Source: Parageobacillus sp. KH3-4 (GTDB lineage: Bacteria; Bacillota; Bacilli; Bacillales; Anoxybacillaceae). From it: a DNA stretch of 64,000 bases. The notes under the pieces were generated by a model that was not told the origin of the DNA, searched no databases, and worked only from the letters and a program-made list of their open reading frames with translations. The position numbers and the translations under genes are program-made. The stretch lies in the NCBI RefSeq assembly GCF_022846435.1, contig NZ_AP025627.1:654001-718000 (forward strand). Direction: 5' to 3'. Shown piece by piece: positions 45,734 through 55,693 of the stretch. The number at the start of each line of letters is the position of its first letter. Within the stretch, counting starts at the first letter, position 1.

Positions 45734-47389
45734 ATGAAGAAAAGTGCAAAATTGGCAGCGTTCGTTTTAGCTGCCGGACTAGTTGTTCAAGCGCTTTTGC
45801 CTTACAGTGCGTTTGCTTCTACAGAAACAGTGACGTGGAATAAGCAGTTCCAAACTCCTGAGTTTATTTCCGGTCAGTTGCTCAAAGCAGATGTTGCCTC
45901 TCCCAATGAACTTGTCTATCAATATATAAACCTAAATAAGGAGAAGTTCAAGATTTATGGAAATGCTAAACAAACATTGAATTTAAGGGAAAAAAGGAAG
46001 GATGAGCTAGGTTATACGTTTATGCGCTTTCAACAGGAATATGAAGGTATCCCAGTGTATGGTGCCGTAGTTACAGCACATGTAAAAGATGGAACGTTAA
46101 CCGCATTGTCAGGGACATTAATGCCAGAGTTAGATAAAAAAGGGTCTTTAAAGAAAGAAAAGAAACTAAACGCCAAACAGGCGCGTGACATTGCTGAGAA
46201 AGATTTAGTAGAACATGTGACAAAGCAAGTGCCAAAGTATGAACAAGGAAAAGACACGGAATTGGTTGTATACGTCTATGGCGACGACGCTCATTTAGCT
46301 TATGTGGTCAATTTAAATTTTTTAACCCCGGAGCCTGGAAACTGGATATATATTGTTGATGCGGAAAACGGTTCTATTTTAAATAAATTTAATCAGATCG
46401 ATGCGGCAAAACTGGAAAATACAAAAACTGTTGCCGGCACTTCCAGCGTTGGTGTAGGAAGAGGAGTGCTTGGCGATCAAAAATATATTAATACGACGTA
46501 TTCTTCCGATTACGGTTACTATTATTTGCAAGATAATACGCGCGGCAACGGCATTTTTACCTATGACGGCAAGTATCGTACGACATTGCCGGGGAGTTTG
46601 TGGGCGGATGCCGATAATCAATTTTTTGCAAGCTATGATGCAGCTGCAGTAGACGCTCACTACTATGCTGGCATCACGTATGACTATTATAAAAATGTTC
46701 ATAATCGCTTAAGCTATGATGGCAATAACGCGGCGGTCCGGTCAACCGTTCATTATAGCCGCGGCTATAATAACGCGTTTTGGAACGGTTCGCAAATGGT
46801 ATACGGTGACGGCGACGGACAAACATTTCTTCCTTTTTCAGGGGGAATTGACGTAGTTGGGCATGAATTAACCCACGCAGTAACTGAGTATACAGCTGGT
46901 CTTATTTATCAAAATGAACCTGGAGCGATCAATGAATCATTGTCTGACATTTTTGGCACGTTAATCGAATTTTATGCAAATAAAAATCCAGATTGGGAAA
47001 TTGGCGAAGATATTTATACACCTGGAATTTCCGGAGATTCGCTTCGTTCGATGTCTGATCCAGCGAAATACGGCGATCCGGACCACTATTCAAAACGATA
47101 TACCGGCACGCAAGACAATGGGGGAGTTCATATTAACAGCGGAATCATTAACAAAGCGGCATATTTGCTTAGCCAAGGCGGCACGCATTACGGTGTCAGC
47201 GTCACAGGAATCGGGCGCGATAAAATGGGAAAAATTTTCTATCGCGCGCTCACACAATATTTAACGCCAACATCGAACTTTAGCCAGCTTCGCGCCGCTT
47301 GCGTTCAATCTGCTGCCGACTTGTACGGATCAACAAGCCAAGAGGCTGCTTCTGTAAAGCAGGCGTTTAATGCCGTAGGAGTGTATTAA
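45734..47389 (+). CDS. npr: Thermolysin-type neutral metalloprotease (M4)
   Basis: The 551-residue preproprotein has a signal peptide ([28 protein letters not shown]), an FTP/PepSY propeptide to about residue 232, and a mature chain beginning [17 protein letters not shown]. The mature chain would be 319 residues, like the stearothermophilus thermolysin-like protease. The zinc site is H377-E378-L-T-H381 with E401, giving thermolysin spacing. GGGAGTGGG precedes ATG 45734. It is secreted and folds outside the cell. Control by the upstream NprR-like regulator is inferred from context and the shared motif. Confidence 0.96.
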   Translation: MKKSAKLAAFVLAAGLVVQALLPYSAFASTETVTWNKQFQTPEFISGQLLKADVASPNELVYQYINLNKEKFKIYGNAKQTLNLREKRKDELGYTFMRFQQEYEGIPVYGAVVTAHVKDGTLTALSGTLMPELDKKGSLKKEKKLNAKQARDIAEKDLVEHVTKQVPKYEQGKDTELVVYVYGDDAHLAYVVNLNFLTPEPGNWIYIVDAENGSILNKFNQIDAAKLENTKTVAGTSSVGVGRGVLGDQKYINTTYSSDYGYYYLQDNTRGNGIFTYDGKYRTTLPGSLWADADNQFFASYDAAAVDAHYYAGITYDYYKNVHNRLSYDGNNAAVRSTVHYSRGYNNAFWNGSQMVYGDGDGQTFLPFSGGIDVVGHELTHAVTEYTAGLIYQNEPGAINESLSDIFGTLIEFYANKNPDWEIGEDIYTPGISGDSLRSMSDPAKYGDPDHYSKRYTGTQDNGGVHINSGIINKAAYLLSQGGTHYGVSVTGIGRDKMGKIFYRALTQYLTPTSNFSQLRAACVQSAADLYGSTSQEAASVKQAFNAVGVY

Positions 47390-47399
47390 AGATCATTTT

Positions 47400-47440
47400 T
47401 ATCAGCGGAGAGATCTCTCTTCGCTGATATTTTTATTTTT
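47400..47440 (+). terminator. Terminator of the protease gene
   Basis: TATCAGCG(G)AGAGAT/ATCTCT(T)CGCTGATA forms a long stem followed by a T-rich tail. Confidence 0.85.
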
Positions 47441-47520
47441 AAGTGAAGAGTGAAGGAATTTTTTCTTTGTAAAAGAAGTGAATAAATGAGGGGCGGCAAT
47501 AATAAGGAGGGGACGTAACA

Positions 47521-47700
47521 ATGTATAAAGTGAAGCTATTTGACGAAGAGCATGAAAAAGATTTGGAGCGGGCGGTGAATGCGTTTTTGTCCGGACTGAA
47601 AGAAGGACAGCTGATCGACGTGAAATATGATGTCGCGATGATGGAATCCGAAGGAGAGCAAATTTATTGCTTTTCGGCAATGGTCATTTATCGGACCTAA
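47521..47700 (+). CDS. Sporulation protein Cse60 family (59 residues)
   Basis: A 59-residue protein (MYKVKLFDEEHEKDLERAVN...FSAMVIYRT) matching the Cse60 family (PF10957), small proteins of spore formers with unknown mechanism. AAGGAGGGGA precedes ATG 47521. It is below the usual ORF-length cut-off but well supported by family resemblance, ribosome site and a following terminator. Confidence 0.8.
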   Translation: MYKVKLFDEEHEKDLERAVNAFLSGLKEGQLIDVKYDVAMMESEGEQIYCFSAMVIYRT

Positions 47701-47717
47701 CACAGCTCGTTAGGTCC
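47693..47717. terminator. Hairpin between Cse60 gene and ytfP
   Basis: GGACCTAA/TTAGGTCC, an 8-bp stem spanning the stop codons of both convergent genes. Confidence 0.65.
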
Positions 47718-48984
47718 TTAAAGACGTCGCGAACAATGCCGCGTTCACTCCAGCAAGCCTTCCGGTGACAAGGGCTGCTGTGATGTTATATCCTCCCGTA
47801 TAGCCGTGAATGTCCAAGATTTCTCCGCAAAAATAAAGCCCCTCCATCCATTTCGAAGCCATTTTTTTCGGGTGAATTTCTTTGACAGAAACGCCTCCGC
47901 CGGTGACGAACGCTTTTTCTAACGGCAGCGTGCCGTGAACGTGAAACGTAAATTGTTTACATTGGCGGACAAATGTTCGAATTTTTTCATGCGCGAGCAT
48001 TCCAGCCGGTGTTTGCGGGTCGATGTTGCTTCGCTCTAGCAAAAATAATATGTATCGTTCTGGGAGCAAGCCCTTGATGACATTTTTTATTGCCTTTTTT
48101 GGCTCCGTTTTGCACGCGTTGGTGAGCTGCTGAAACAACTCTTCTTGATTTTGTTCAGGAAGCGCGTCAATGCTCATCGTGACGGAGTTTGCCCCGTATT
48201 TTTTTAGCGCTTTGACGACAAATTGGCTGCAGCGCAGGGCGGCGGGGCCAGAAATGCCAAAATGAGTAAACAGCATATCCATCCGATGAGTGATGATCGG
48301 TTTTCCGTTTGGTTTTAGAACGCTTAAAGCGACATCGCGTAACGATAATCCTTGCAGCGTCCGCTCTTGAATGAACGGTTCGTTCGATGTAATCGGCACT
48401 TCGGTCGGAAACAGCTCGGTGATCGTATGCCCCGCTTTTTCTGCCCAAGCATAGCCGTCTCCAGTCGAGCCTGTTTGCGGAACCGATTTGCCGCCAACGG
48501 CGACGACAACGGCTTTCGCGCTGATGAATTCGCCGCTTTTTAGCGTCACGCCTACCGCTTTTCCATGCTCGTACTCCACGTCGGCCACCGGCGTGTTAAG
48601 CCGGACATCTACATGCAACCGTCTTAGCTCGTTTACTAGCGCTTGCACGACAGATTGTGCGTTATCGCTCACCGGAAACATGCGGCCATGATCTTCCTCT
48701 TTTAGCTGTACGCCTAACCGTTCAAAAAAGCGGATAATATCTTCATTATTGAATTCAGAAAAAGCGCTGTATAAAAACCGTCCGTTTCCAGGAATATGTT
48801 TAATGATTTCTTCGACAGGGAGCCGGTTTGTTACGTTGCATCGCCCGCCGCCAGAAATGGCAAGCTTCCGCCCAAGCTTATTCCCTTTTTCGATAAGAAG
48901 CACTTTCGCTCCTTGTTCTGCAGCGCCAATTGCCGCCATTAATCCCGACGGGCCTCCCCCGATAACGACAACTTCATATGCCAT
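47710..48984 (-). CDS. ytfP: HI0933-family flavoprotein (YtfP)
   Basis: The 424-residue protein begins with the dinucleotide-binding fold [29 protein letters not shown], followed by the family motif [17 protein letters not shown], an internal [19 protein letters not shown] and a C-terminal [28 protein letters not shown]. These are hallmarks of the HI0933/BaiN family of FAD-dependent oxidoreductases. Substrate unknown. I used ATG 48984; an in-frame GTG at 48993 is possible. It is divergent from murJ. Confidence 0.88.
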   Translation of the reverse strand: MAYEVVVIGGGPSGLMAAIGAAEQGAKVLLIEKGNKLGRKLAISGGGRCNVTNRLPVEEIIKHIPGNGRFLYSAFSEFNNEDIIRFFERLGVQLKEEDHGRMFPVSDNAQSVVQALVNELRRLHVDVRLNTPVADVEYEHGKAVGVTLKSGEFISAKAVVVAVGGKSVPQTGSTGDGYAWAEKAGHTITELFPTEVPITSNEPFIQERTLQGLSLRDVALSVLKPNGKPIITHRMDMLFTHFGISGPAALRCSQFVVKALKKYGANSVTMSIDALPEQNQEELFQQLTNACKTEPKKAIKNVIKGLLPERYILFLLERSNIDPQTPAGMLAHEKIRTFVRQCKQFTFHVHGTLPLEKAFVTGGGVSVKEIHPKKMASKWMEGLYFCGEILDIHGYTGGYNITAALVTGRLAGVNAALFATSLRT

Positions 48985-49107
48985 TTTCTTCACTATCCTT
49001 TCCGTATTATTATAATGGAGCGGGGGAAAATTTCTCGACCTTATCAAAAATATGATAAAATATCATAGTTATTATTTTCAATGCGATCAAGTTAGGGAAG
49101 GGATCAT

Positions 49108-50733
49108 ATGTCTACGTCGAAATTATTGCGCGGGACGTTTATTTTAACGGCCGGCGTCATGCTGTCACGCATTCTCGGTTTAATTTACGTTATTCCATTT
49201 TATCAGCTCGTGGGGGAACGGGGCGGCGCGCTTTACGGGTATGGATATGTGCCGTACCAAATTTTCATTAGCCTCGCTACGGGAGGGCTGCCGCTGGCGG
49301 TTTCCAAGTTTGTGTCGAAATATAATGCTTTGGAAGAGTATCGTATCGGTTATGTGCTATTTCGTTCAGGATTGCGGTTAATGATTGTCACTGGCGTCGT
49401 TTCTTGCGTTGTTTTATATACGATTGCCCCGTGGCTTGCTCCGTTTGTCATTGATGAACGCACAAATGTCAATTCCATTGATGATGTTGTGACTGTTATT
49501 CGCGCGGTAAGTTTTGCGCTTATTATCGTTCCCGTCATGAGCTTAATCCGCGGGTTTTTCCAAGGTCATGAATCGATGGGGCCGACAGCGCTATCGCAAG
49601 TGGTTGAACAAATTGTCCGCATTGCCTTTTTGCTGATCGGTTGTTACGTCGTTTTGCGCGTGCTGGAAGGTTCCCTCGTCACCGCTGTCAGTGTGGCGAC
49701 ATTTGCTGCTTTTGTCGGCGCCCTCGGCGGACTTGTTGTTCTCATTTGGTATTGGTGGAAGCGCAAGCCGTATCTTGACAATTTATTAAAGAGGGACCGC
49801 GGACAAGTGACGCTTTCCTTGAAAGAGATGTATAAAGAATTATTTCTTTATGCGGCGCCGTTCGTTTTTGTCGGTTTGGCGATGCCGCTTTACCAGTTAA
49901 TTGACCAGTTTACCTTTAACCATGCGATGGCGAACATAGGGCTTGGAAAAATTTCCGAGCATGCTTATTCCGTTTTTAATATGTGGGCGCAGAAAATTGT
50001 CATTATTCCAGTGACGCTGGCGACATCATTTAGTTTGACGCTGATTCCAACGATTACAAAGGCGTATGTCGAAAGAGACCGAAAATCATTGCGGAAATAT
50101 CTAAATCAAACGTTTCAAGTATTAATGTTTTTAACATTGCCTGCTGTTGCCGGCATGGCGGTTCTTGCAGGACCGGTTTATGCTGCGTTTTATAGCTACG
50201 ATCCGCTTGGGGAGCAAGTGCTGCGCTGGTATGCGCCGACTGCTATTTTGTTCGCATTGTTTTCCGTGACGGCGGCAGTGCTGCAAGGCATTAATCAGCA
50301 ACGTTTTTCGGTCGTCAGCTTAACATTAGGGCTTCTCGTGAAGCTTTCTCTCAATACGTTTCTGATTACAAAATTGGCGACGATCGGCGCGATACTTGCA
50401 ACGATGTTAGGTTATTTTGTTTCGGTTGCCTTTAATTTATGGATTATTAAAAAATACACCAGCTACCGGTATCAGTTTGTCATACGCCGCACTATTTTTA
50501 TAGCCATATTAACGGCGCTGATGTCTGTTTTTGTTGTGATTGTACAGCTGTTTTTGAAATCAGTGCTTCATTATCATGGTGGAACAGCGGAATCAATCGC
50601 AATTGTCGCAATTGCCGCGCTTATCGGCGCAGCGGTGTATTTCTTTTTCAGCGACCGGTCAGGGTTGCTTGTTTCGCTGTTTGGAAATCGGTTTGCATTT
50701 TTGCGGCGCAGAAAAGAAAAGAAGGCGGTCTAG
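49108..50733 (+). CDS. murJ: Lipid II flippase MurJ (YtgP)
   Basis: The 541-residue polytopic protein belongs to the MOP/MviN-like superfamily and matches B. subtilis YtgP, which flips lipid II for cell-wall synthesis. About 14 hydrophobic segments are visible. The N-terminal LLRGTFILTAGVMLSRILGLIYVIPFYQLVG and RGFFQGHESMGPTALSQVVEQIVRI are typical of the Spo0B-type/YtgP branch. GGGAAGGGATC precedes ATG 49108. SpoVB is a close paralogue, but the yt-region context favours YtgP. Confidence 0.88.
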   Translation: MSTSKLLRGTFILTAGVMLSRILGLIYVIPFYQLVGERGGALYGYGYVPYQIFISLATGGLPLAVSKFVSKYNALEEYRIGYVLFRSGLRLMIVTGVVSCVVLYTIAPWLAPFVIDERTNVNSIDDVVTVIRAVSFALIIVPVMSLIRGFFQGHESMGPTALSQVVEQIVRIAFLLIGCYVVLRVLEGSLVTAVSVATFAAFVGALGGLVVLIWYWWKRKPYLDNLLKRDRGQVTLSLKEMYKELFLYAAPFVFVGLAMPLYQLIDQFTFNHAMANIGLGKISEHAYSVFNMWAQKIVIIPVTLATSFSLTLIPTITKAYVERDRKSLRKYLNQTFQVLMFLTLPAVAGMAVLAGPVYAAFYSYDPLGEQVLRWYAPTAILFALFSVTAAVLQGINQQRFSVVSLTLGLLVKLSLNTFLITKLATIGAILATMLGYFVSVAFNLWIIKKYTSYRYQFVIRRTIFIAILTALMSVFVVIVQLFLKSVLHYHGGTAESIAIVAIAALIGAAVYFFFSDRSGLLVSLFGNRFAFLRRRKEKKAV

Positions 50734-50746
50734 TCGCCTTCTTTTC
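50712..50746 (+). terminator. Terminator of murJ
   Basis: GAAAAGAAGGCG/CGCCTTCTTTTC, with the murJ stop in the loop. Confidence 0.75.
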
Positions 50747-50753
50747 TAAAAGG

Positions 50754-50969
50754 TTAAAATTCTTCCGTTGTAGGAAGACCAAGCCGGCGCTCGACGCGCT
50801 GCAAGCGGCGATTAAGGCGGTTGAGGCGATCGGTATGGCGCTCTAACGTCCGTTCGATCCGATTCAGGCGTTGCTGAATGTTTCCGAAACCTCCTGGGAA
50901 GCCAGGACCAAAAGGCTGAGTAGGCTGTTGACGATAATCATCTGTCATTGAAGGATAATAGTAATTCAT
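50754..50969 (-). CDS. Hypothetical 71-residue coiled-coil protein
   Basis: The N-terminus is rich in tyrosine, proline and glycine (MNYYYPSMTDDYRQQPTQPFGPGFPGGFG). The rest is a strongly charged arginine/leucine heptad region (IQQRLNRIERTLERHTDRLNRLNRRLQRVERRLG), which should form a coiled coil. This layout is seen in many small Bacillaceae spore-associated proteins, but no role is known. ATG 50969 follows GGAG by about 12 nt; ATG 50993 is possible. Confidence 0.65.
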   Translation of the reverse strand: MNYYYPSMTDDYRQQPTQPFGPGFPGGFGNIQQRLNRIERTLERHTDRLNRLNRRLQRVERRLGLPTTEEF

Positions 50970-51077
50970 TATGGGCCAATCTCCTTTCTTCATTTTCTTT
51001 CATAGTATATGGAAATAGGGAGAATGCGGACTAGACAAACGCCTAGTAGGCGCAAATTTTTTAAAGGTGGTGAACAT

Positions 51078-51800
51078 ATGGGGCTGCGCATCGATAAAAT
51101 GCTTGCCAACATGGGCTATGGAACAAGGAAAGAAGTAAAAAAAATGTTAAAGTCCGGTGTCGTAAAAATTGACGGCATGATCGTAAAAGACCCGAAAACG
51201 CAAGTAAACCCGAGTGAGCAAGTTGTGACGGTGCGAGGAGAGGAAGTCGAATATAAAGAGTTTATTTATTTAATGATGAACAAGCCGCCGGGGGTGATTT
51301 CGGCGACGGAAGATATGGTGGAAGAAACGGTGGTTGATCTACTAGAAGAGGAAGACCGCATGTTTGCTCCTTTTCCTGTTGGCCGATTGGATAAAGATAC
51401 AGAAGGGCTTTTATTGTTGACGAATGATGGCCAATTAGCTCATCAACTGCTTTCCCCGAAAAAGCATGTGCCGAAAACGTATTTTGCTGTCATCGATGGA
51501 GAGGTGACGGAAGAGGATATCGAATCATTTCGCCGTGGCGTTGTTTTGGACGATGGATATGAAACAAAACCGGCGGAACTTGTTATTTTAAAATCGGGAC
51601 TTCGTTCGGATGTGGAAGTGACGATTATGGAAGGAAAATTTCACCAAGTAAAGCGAATGTTTCGGGCGCTAGGGAAAAGAGTTGTTTATTTAAAACGGAT
51701 TCGAATGGGGCCGCTCGTTCTTGATCCATCGTTAGAGGTCGGTGAATATCGGGAATTGACGGATGAAGAAGTGGAGATGTTAAAACGATTTCGCCCTTAA
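51078..51800 (+). CDS. ytzG: 16S rRNA pseudouridine synthase, RsuA/RluB family (YtzG)
   Basis: The 240-residue protein has an N-terminal S4 RNA-binding domain (LRIDKMLANMGYGTRKEVKKMLKSGVVKIDG) and the RsuA catalytic motif FPVGRLDKDTEGLLLLTNDG with the nucleophilic aspartate. It ends with KFHQVKRMFRALGKRVVYLKRIRMGPL. The probable target is U516 (E. coli numbering) of 16S rRNA, by homology with RsuA. AAGGTGGTGA precedes ATG 51078. Confidence 0.9.
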   Translation: MGLRIDKMLANMGYGTRKEVKKMLKSGVVKIDGMIVKDPKTQVNPSEQVVTVRGEEVEYKEFIYLMMNKPPGVISATEDMVEETVVDLLEEEDRMFAPFPVGRLDKDTEGLLLLTNDGQLAHQLLSPKKHVPKTYFAVIDGEVTEEDIESFRRGVVLDDGYETKPAELVILKSGLRSDVEVTIMEGKFHQVKRMFRALGKRVVYLKRIRMGPLVLDPSLEVGEYRELTDEEVEMLKRFRP

Positions 51801-51815
51801 AGCGGCAAAAAAATG

Positions 51816-51839
51816 GAACCTTTTTCAGGTTCCTTTTTC
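51816..51839 (+). terminator. Terminator of ytzG
   Basis: GGAACC/GGTTCC with a T-rich loop and a T-run of five. Confidence 0.75.
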
Positions 51840-51932
51840 TATCCAAACGGAATGTGCATTCGTTTTCGGGTATGTTGAGGCTCATTCATTTTGCATATAA
51901 CCTCTCACCTTTGTCTCTCTTCTTAGAACCAA

Positions 51933-52154
51933 TCAAGAAGATATTCGCACCTTCTTATTGGTTGTCGTCCATTTGCCCTTGCTAGGGCTGCGAACTAGGT
52001 CGTTATACGCTAACACGTTTAAATCGCGCTGAATTGTTCTTGGGGTAGTGCCGAACTCATCTACAAGCTCTTGTGTCGTCACCGTTCCTTTTTCGCTAAT
52101 GTACAAGTAGACGGATTTAATTCGTGTTAGCATACGATGTGTCGAAGGTTTCAA
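51933..52154 (-). CDS. ytzE: DeoR-type helix-turn-helix protein (YtzE)
   Basis: A 73-residue protein consisting of a DeoR-type winged helix (ISEKGTVTTQELVDEFGTTPRTIQRDLNVLAYNDLV) without a ligand domain. It matches B. subtilis YtzE. TTG 52154 (LKPSTHRMLTRIK) is used, 7 nt after GGGAG. Targets are unknown; it is divergent from pepV, so it might act on that intergenic region. Confidence 0.85.
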   Translation of the reverse strand: MKPSTHRMLTRIKSVYLYISEKGTVTTQELVDEFGTTPRTIQRDLNVLAYNDLVRSPSKGKWTTTNKKVRISS

Positions 52155-52408
52155 AAGACCACTCCCTATCGTTACATAATTCGCATGGCACAACATCGCT
52201 ACTTCTAAGATGAGAGATTATATCTTGTTGTCTTTTATTATATTTTACACGAAAAAGGGGGGGAATGCTACCGATTTGCCGAGATTAACAAAATATTTCA
52301 ATATTTTTTAATACAATAGTAATATGATCGTAAAAAAAGAAAACTTTGACTTTATTTATTCGTTTATGTTACGGTGACAACAAGAGAAAAAAGAAAGGGA
52401 GAATTGCG

Positions 52409-53821
52409 GTGAACATCAATTGGATGGAAGAAGTATTGAAACGGAAAGAGGAACTTATTCGAGATACGCAGGCGTTATTGCGCATTCCGAGCGTCCTCAA
52501 TGAAGAAGACGCTACGGAAGAAGCACCGTTTGGCAGCGGGGTGTACAAGGCGCTGCAGTTTTTGCTGCGGCGTGGGCAAGAAGAAGGGTTTGCGATAAAA
52601 AACGTCGATGGTTTTGCAGGACATCTTGAAATCGGGCAAGGGAATGAGTTAATCGGCGTATTATGCCATGTTGATGTTGTTCCGCCGGGAGATGGCTGGT
52701 CAAGCGACCCGTTTGCTGCGGAAATCCGCGACGGAAAAATATACGCCCGCGGCGCAATTGACGATAAAGGACCAACGATGGCGGCGTTTTACGCGATGAA
52801 AATTGTGAAGGAGCTTGGATTGCCGTTGTCCAAGCGGGTGCGCATGATTATTGGAACCGATGAAGAGAGTGAATGGCGCTGTGTCGAACATTATTTCCAA
52901 CATGAAGAAATGCCGACGATGGGATTTGCCCCAGATGCTGATTTTCCAATTATTTATGCAGAAAAAGGAATTGCCGATATCGATTTGCGCATGGAACGGA
53001 CAGGAACGAGCGAAGAAAGCGAAATTCGCTTGCAATCGTTTCAGGCGGGACGCCGTTATAATATGGTTCCTGATTTTGCTGAAGCGGCATTGCTCGTTCA
53101 TTCAGATCGGCAACAAGAAATCGAGCAGCGGTATCGTCAGTTTCTTTATGAAGCGAACATGAATGGAAATGCTGTTGTAGAAGGAAATACCGTTATTCTT
53201 CAATTGGAAGGAATTTCTGCTCACGCAATGGAGCCGGAAACTGGGAAAAATGCAGGTTTATGGCTGGCGAGATGGCTGGCGGATCTTTCGTTAGATACGC
53301 AAGCACAATCGTTTATCAGGTTTGTGACGAACTATTTCTTTTCCGATTCTCGTGGAAAAGCATTGGGAATCGCTTACAGTGATGAGATTACCGGCGATTT
53401 AACGGTGAACGTTGGAATATTGTCATATCATGAACAATCTGGCGGCAAGATCGGCATTAACATACGCTATCCGGTAACAACAGATATGGAACAAATGAAA
53501 GACAAGCTGGAGCGCATCGCTGCGCAGCACGGTTTTGTAATGGAGCGCTTCGGCGGTTTGAAGCCGCATCATGTCGATAAAAATCATGTGCTTGTGCGGA
53601 CGCTTCAGCGCGTGTATGAAGAACAGACGGGAGAGCCCGCTTCCTTGCTTTCCATCGGCGGCGGCACGTATGCTCGGTCGCTGAAAGCGGGAGTAGCGTT
53701 TGGGCCGATGTTTCCGGGACGGCCGGACGTAGCGCACCAAAAGGATGAATATATTATTATTGATGATCTGTTGAAAGCAACAGCGATTTATGCTCAAGCT
53801 ATTTATGAATTAGCCAAATGA
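52409..53821 (+). CDS. pepV: Dipeptidase PepV (M20 family)
   Basis: The 470-residue zinc dipeptidase has the M20 motifs [38 protein letters not shown] (catalytic glutamate pair), [13 protein letters not shown], and a C-terminal GGGTYAR[11 protein letters not shown]. It hydrolyses dipeptides in the cytoplasm. GTG 52409 follows AAAGGGAG; the longer ORF has no ribosome site. A terminator lies directly after it. Confidence 0.94.
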   Translation: MNINWMEEVLKRKEELIRDTQALLRIPSVLNEEDATEEAPFGSGVYKALQFLLRRGQEEGFAIKNVDGFAGHLEIGQGNELIGVLCHVDVVPPGDGWSSDPFAAEIRDGKIYARGAIDDKGPTMAAFYAMKIVKELGLPLSKRVRMIIGTDEESEWRCVEHYFQHEEMPTMGFAPDADFPIIYAEKGIADIDLRMERTGTSEESEIRLQSFQAGRRYNMVPDFAEAALLVHSDRQQEIEQRYRQFLYEANMNGNAVVEGNTVILQLEGISAHAMEPETGKNAGLWLARWLADLSLDTQAQSFIRFVTNYFFSDSRGKALGIAYSDEITGDLTVNVGILSYHEQSGGKIGINIRYPVTTDMEQMKDKLERIAAQHGFVMERFGGLKPHHVDKNHVLVRTLQRVYEEQTGEPASLLSIGGGTYARSLKAGVAFGPMFPGRPDVAHQKDEYIIIDDLLKATAIYAQAIYELAK

Positions 53822-53863
53822 AAAAATTTCAAACATATGTTACGATAAAAAAGACGATTTATG

Positions 53864-53890
53864 CCGCTCTGTTTAGAGCGGTGCTTTTTA
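53864..53890 (+). terminator. Terminator of pepV
   Basis: CCGCTCT/AGAGCGG with a GTTT loop and the tail TGCTTTTTAT. Confidence 0.85.
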
Positions 53891-53910
53891 TGAAAGGGTG
53901 CGGTACAAAC

Positions 53911-55110
53911 ATGGAGGCGACGTTAAAACGAGGGGAATCGCCAGGAAAAGCAGCGTTTCCGCTATTTTATTTCTTTGTGTTTTTTGCATTCGGCACATTG
54001 CTTCCGCTTTTATCCGTATATTTACAAGAAGTTGCCGGCCTTTCGGGGGCGGAGATCGGAATGATTATGTCCATCAGCCCGGTTACGACGATTTTTGTGC
54101 AGCCGATTTGGGGAATGGTTACAGATTATACGCGTAAACCGGTTCTCGTGTTGACAATCGCACTGTTTGCCACTTCGTTGATAGGATTGCTGTATTCATT
54201 TGTTGACGAGTACCGTTGGCTTGTTGCCATGGCTATTTTACTTGCGTCCGCACAAAGCGCCATCATTCCGATTTCCGATAGCATCGCGCTTCATTACGTG
54301 CAAAAGAGTGGCAAAAAGTATGGATCGATTCGTTTATGGGGATCGATCGGTTTCGCTGTTGCCGTGCTGATCGGCGGTTGGTTATCAGACCGTTTTGCGC
54401 TTGTTGCCATTTTTTACTTATTTTCGTTTATGCTAATGTTATCTGGATTGCTCGCCTGGCGGCTTCCAAAGGAAAGCAAGCCGATGAAGTCGGAAACGCT
54501 TCAGGGCATGGCGCAGCTGTTTCAAATTCCGCAATTTGTATTATTGTTGCTTGCTACTTTTCTTATTTTTGGCCCTATTTTAGCGAATAACTTTTATTTT
54601 GGCATATTTATTAAGCAGCTTGGCGGCACGCTGACGGGAATAGGGGTAGCGTTTTTATTGGCGGCGGGAAGCGAAGCTCCGTTCATGAAAATGGCCGATC
54701 AGCTTATTTATCGGTTTGGGATGGTCCCGATTTTAATGTTTGCTTCCGCTGCATCATGCGCGCGCTGGTTGTTTTACTTTTTTGAACCGCCGCTTTTTTT
54801 CGTGTACATGACGGCGGTGGTTCAAGGTCTTTCCGTTGGCTTGGTTATTCCTGCGGCGCTTCAATACGTGCGTGATATTGCGCCAAAGCAGGTAAGAGCG
54901 ACGGCAGTGTCGCTTTATTCCGCGGTCGGAAACGGATTAGGGGTTTGGTTTTGTACGTTTATTGGCGGATATATGCTTGACCGAGGCCATATTGGGGATG
55001 TATATTTATTTTTCAGCATTTGCACCTTTGTTGGAATGCTTTCACTCATCGGAATTAGTTTGATCAATGCAAAAAAGGTTCCCTTGATAAGAAAAGGTGG
55101 GAAAACATGA
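53911..55110 (+). CDS. MFS transporter (MFS_1-like)
   Basis: The 399-residue permease has about 12 hydrophobic segments and reads as MFS_1-like/LacY-type (PLFYFFVFFAFGTLLPLLSVYLQEVAGLSGAEIGMIMSISPVTTIFVQPIWGMVTDYTRK; YGSIRLWGSIGFAVAVLIGGWLSDR). Such proteins include PPP-family sugar phenolics or nucleoside transporters; the substrate is not readable. ATG 53911 follows AAAGGGTG; ATG 53890 is possible. It overlaps thpR by four bases, so the two are coexpressed. Confidence 0.88.
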   Translation: MEATLKRGESPGKAAFPLFYFFVFFAFGTLLPLLSVYLQEVAGLSGAEIGMIMSISPVTTIFVQPIWGMVTDYTRKPVLVLTIALFATSLIGLLYSFVDEYRWLVAMAILLASAQSAIIPISDSIALHYVQKSGKKYGSIRLWGSIGFAVAVLIGGWLSDRFALVAIFYLFSFMLMLSGLLAWRLPKESKPMKSETLQGMAQLFQIPQFVLLLLATFLIFGPILANNFYFGIFIKQLGGTLTGIGVAFLLAAGSEAPFMKMADQLIYRFGMVPILMFASAASCARWLFYFFEPPLFFVYMTAVVQGLSVGLVIPAALQYVRDIAPKQVRATAVSLYSAVGNGLGVWFCTFIGGYMLDRGHIGDVYLFFSICTFVGMLSLIGISLINAKKVPLIRKGGKT

Positions 55111-55673
55111 AAAAAACGCATTATTTTATCGCCGTTCCTATCGCTGATGAAGTAAAAAAACAAATAGCAGAATGGAAAGAAGGAATCGCTTCTGCGTTTC
55201 CATTTCGCACATGGGTGCATCAACAAGACTATCATATTACATTGGCGTTTTTAGGGTATGTTCCGCCGGCAAAAATAGATAAAATATGCCAAATTATAGG
55301 GGAAGTGGCAAAATGTCACGCTCCATTTGCCTTATCGTTATCAGAAATACAGACGTTTGGCAATCGAACAGCGCCGCGCATTTTATGGCAAGGGGTGGAA
55401 AAGGAAGAAAAACTATTTGCATTGCAACGTGATGTGCATGCCGCTTGTATCGATATCGGATTTTCGCTAGGAAAGCGGCCGTTTACTCCGCACATTACGA
55501 TTGCGCGCAAATGGCAAGGAAATGAAGTATTTTGTTTGAATGATCTTCAAATGAAACCAAGAGTAAACGCGACGTTTCCCGTCGGCCAGATCGTGTTGTA
55601 TCAAACACATTTAGATCGAACGCCGAAGTATGAAGCGCTTGCTCTATTTCCGCTTTCAAAAAATAACTTTTGA
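55107..55673 (+). CDS. thpR: RNA 2',3'-cyclic phosphodiesterase (ThpR/YtlP)
   Basis: A 188-residue 2H phosphoesterase with two HxTx motifs, H43-I-T-L and H129-I-T-I, that form the catalytic pair. The N-terminal HYFIAVPIADEVKKQI is typical of ThpR. It opens 2',3'-cyclic phosphate ends on RNA. AAAGGTGGG precedes the ATG, which overlaps the MFS stop. Confidence 0.92.
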   Translation: MKKTHYFIAVPIADEVKKQIAEWKEGIASAFPFRTWVHQQDYHITLAFLGYVPPAKIDKICQIIGEVAKCHAPFALSLSEIQTFGNRTAPRILWQGVEKEEKLFALQRDVHAACIDIGFSLGKRPFTPHITIARKWQGNEVFCLNDLQMKPRVNATFPVGQIVLYQTHLDRTPKYEALALFPLSKNNF

Positions 55674-55693
55674 TTGGAGGAAGTGTTGCAGGT

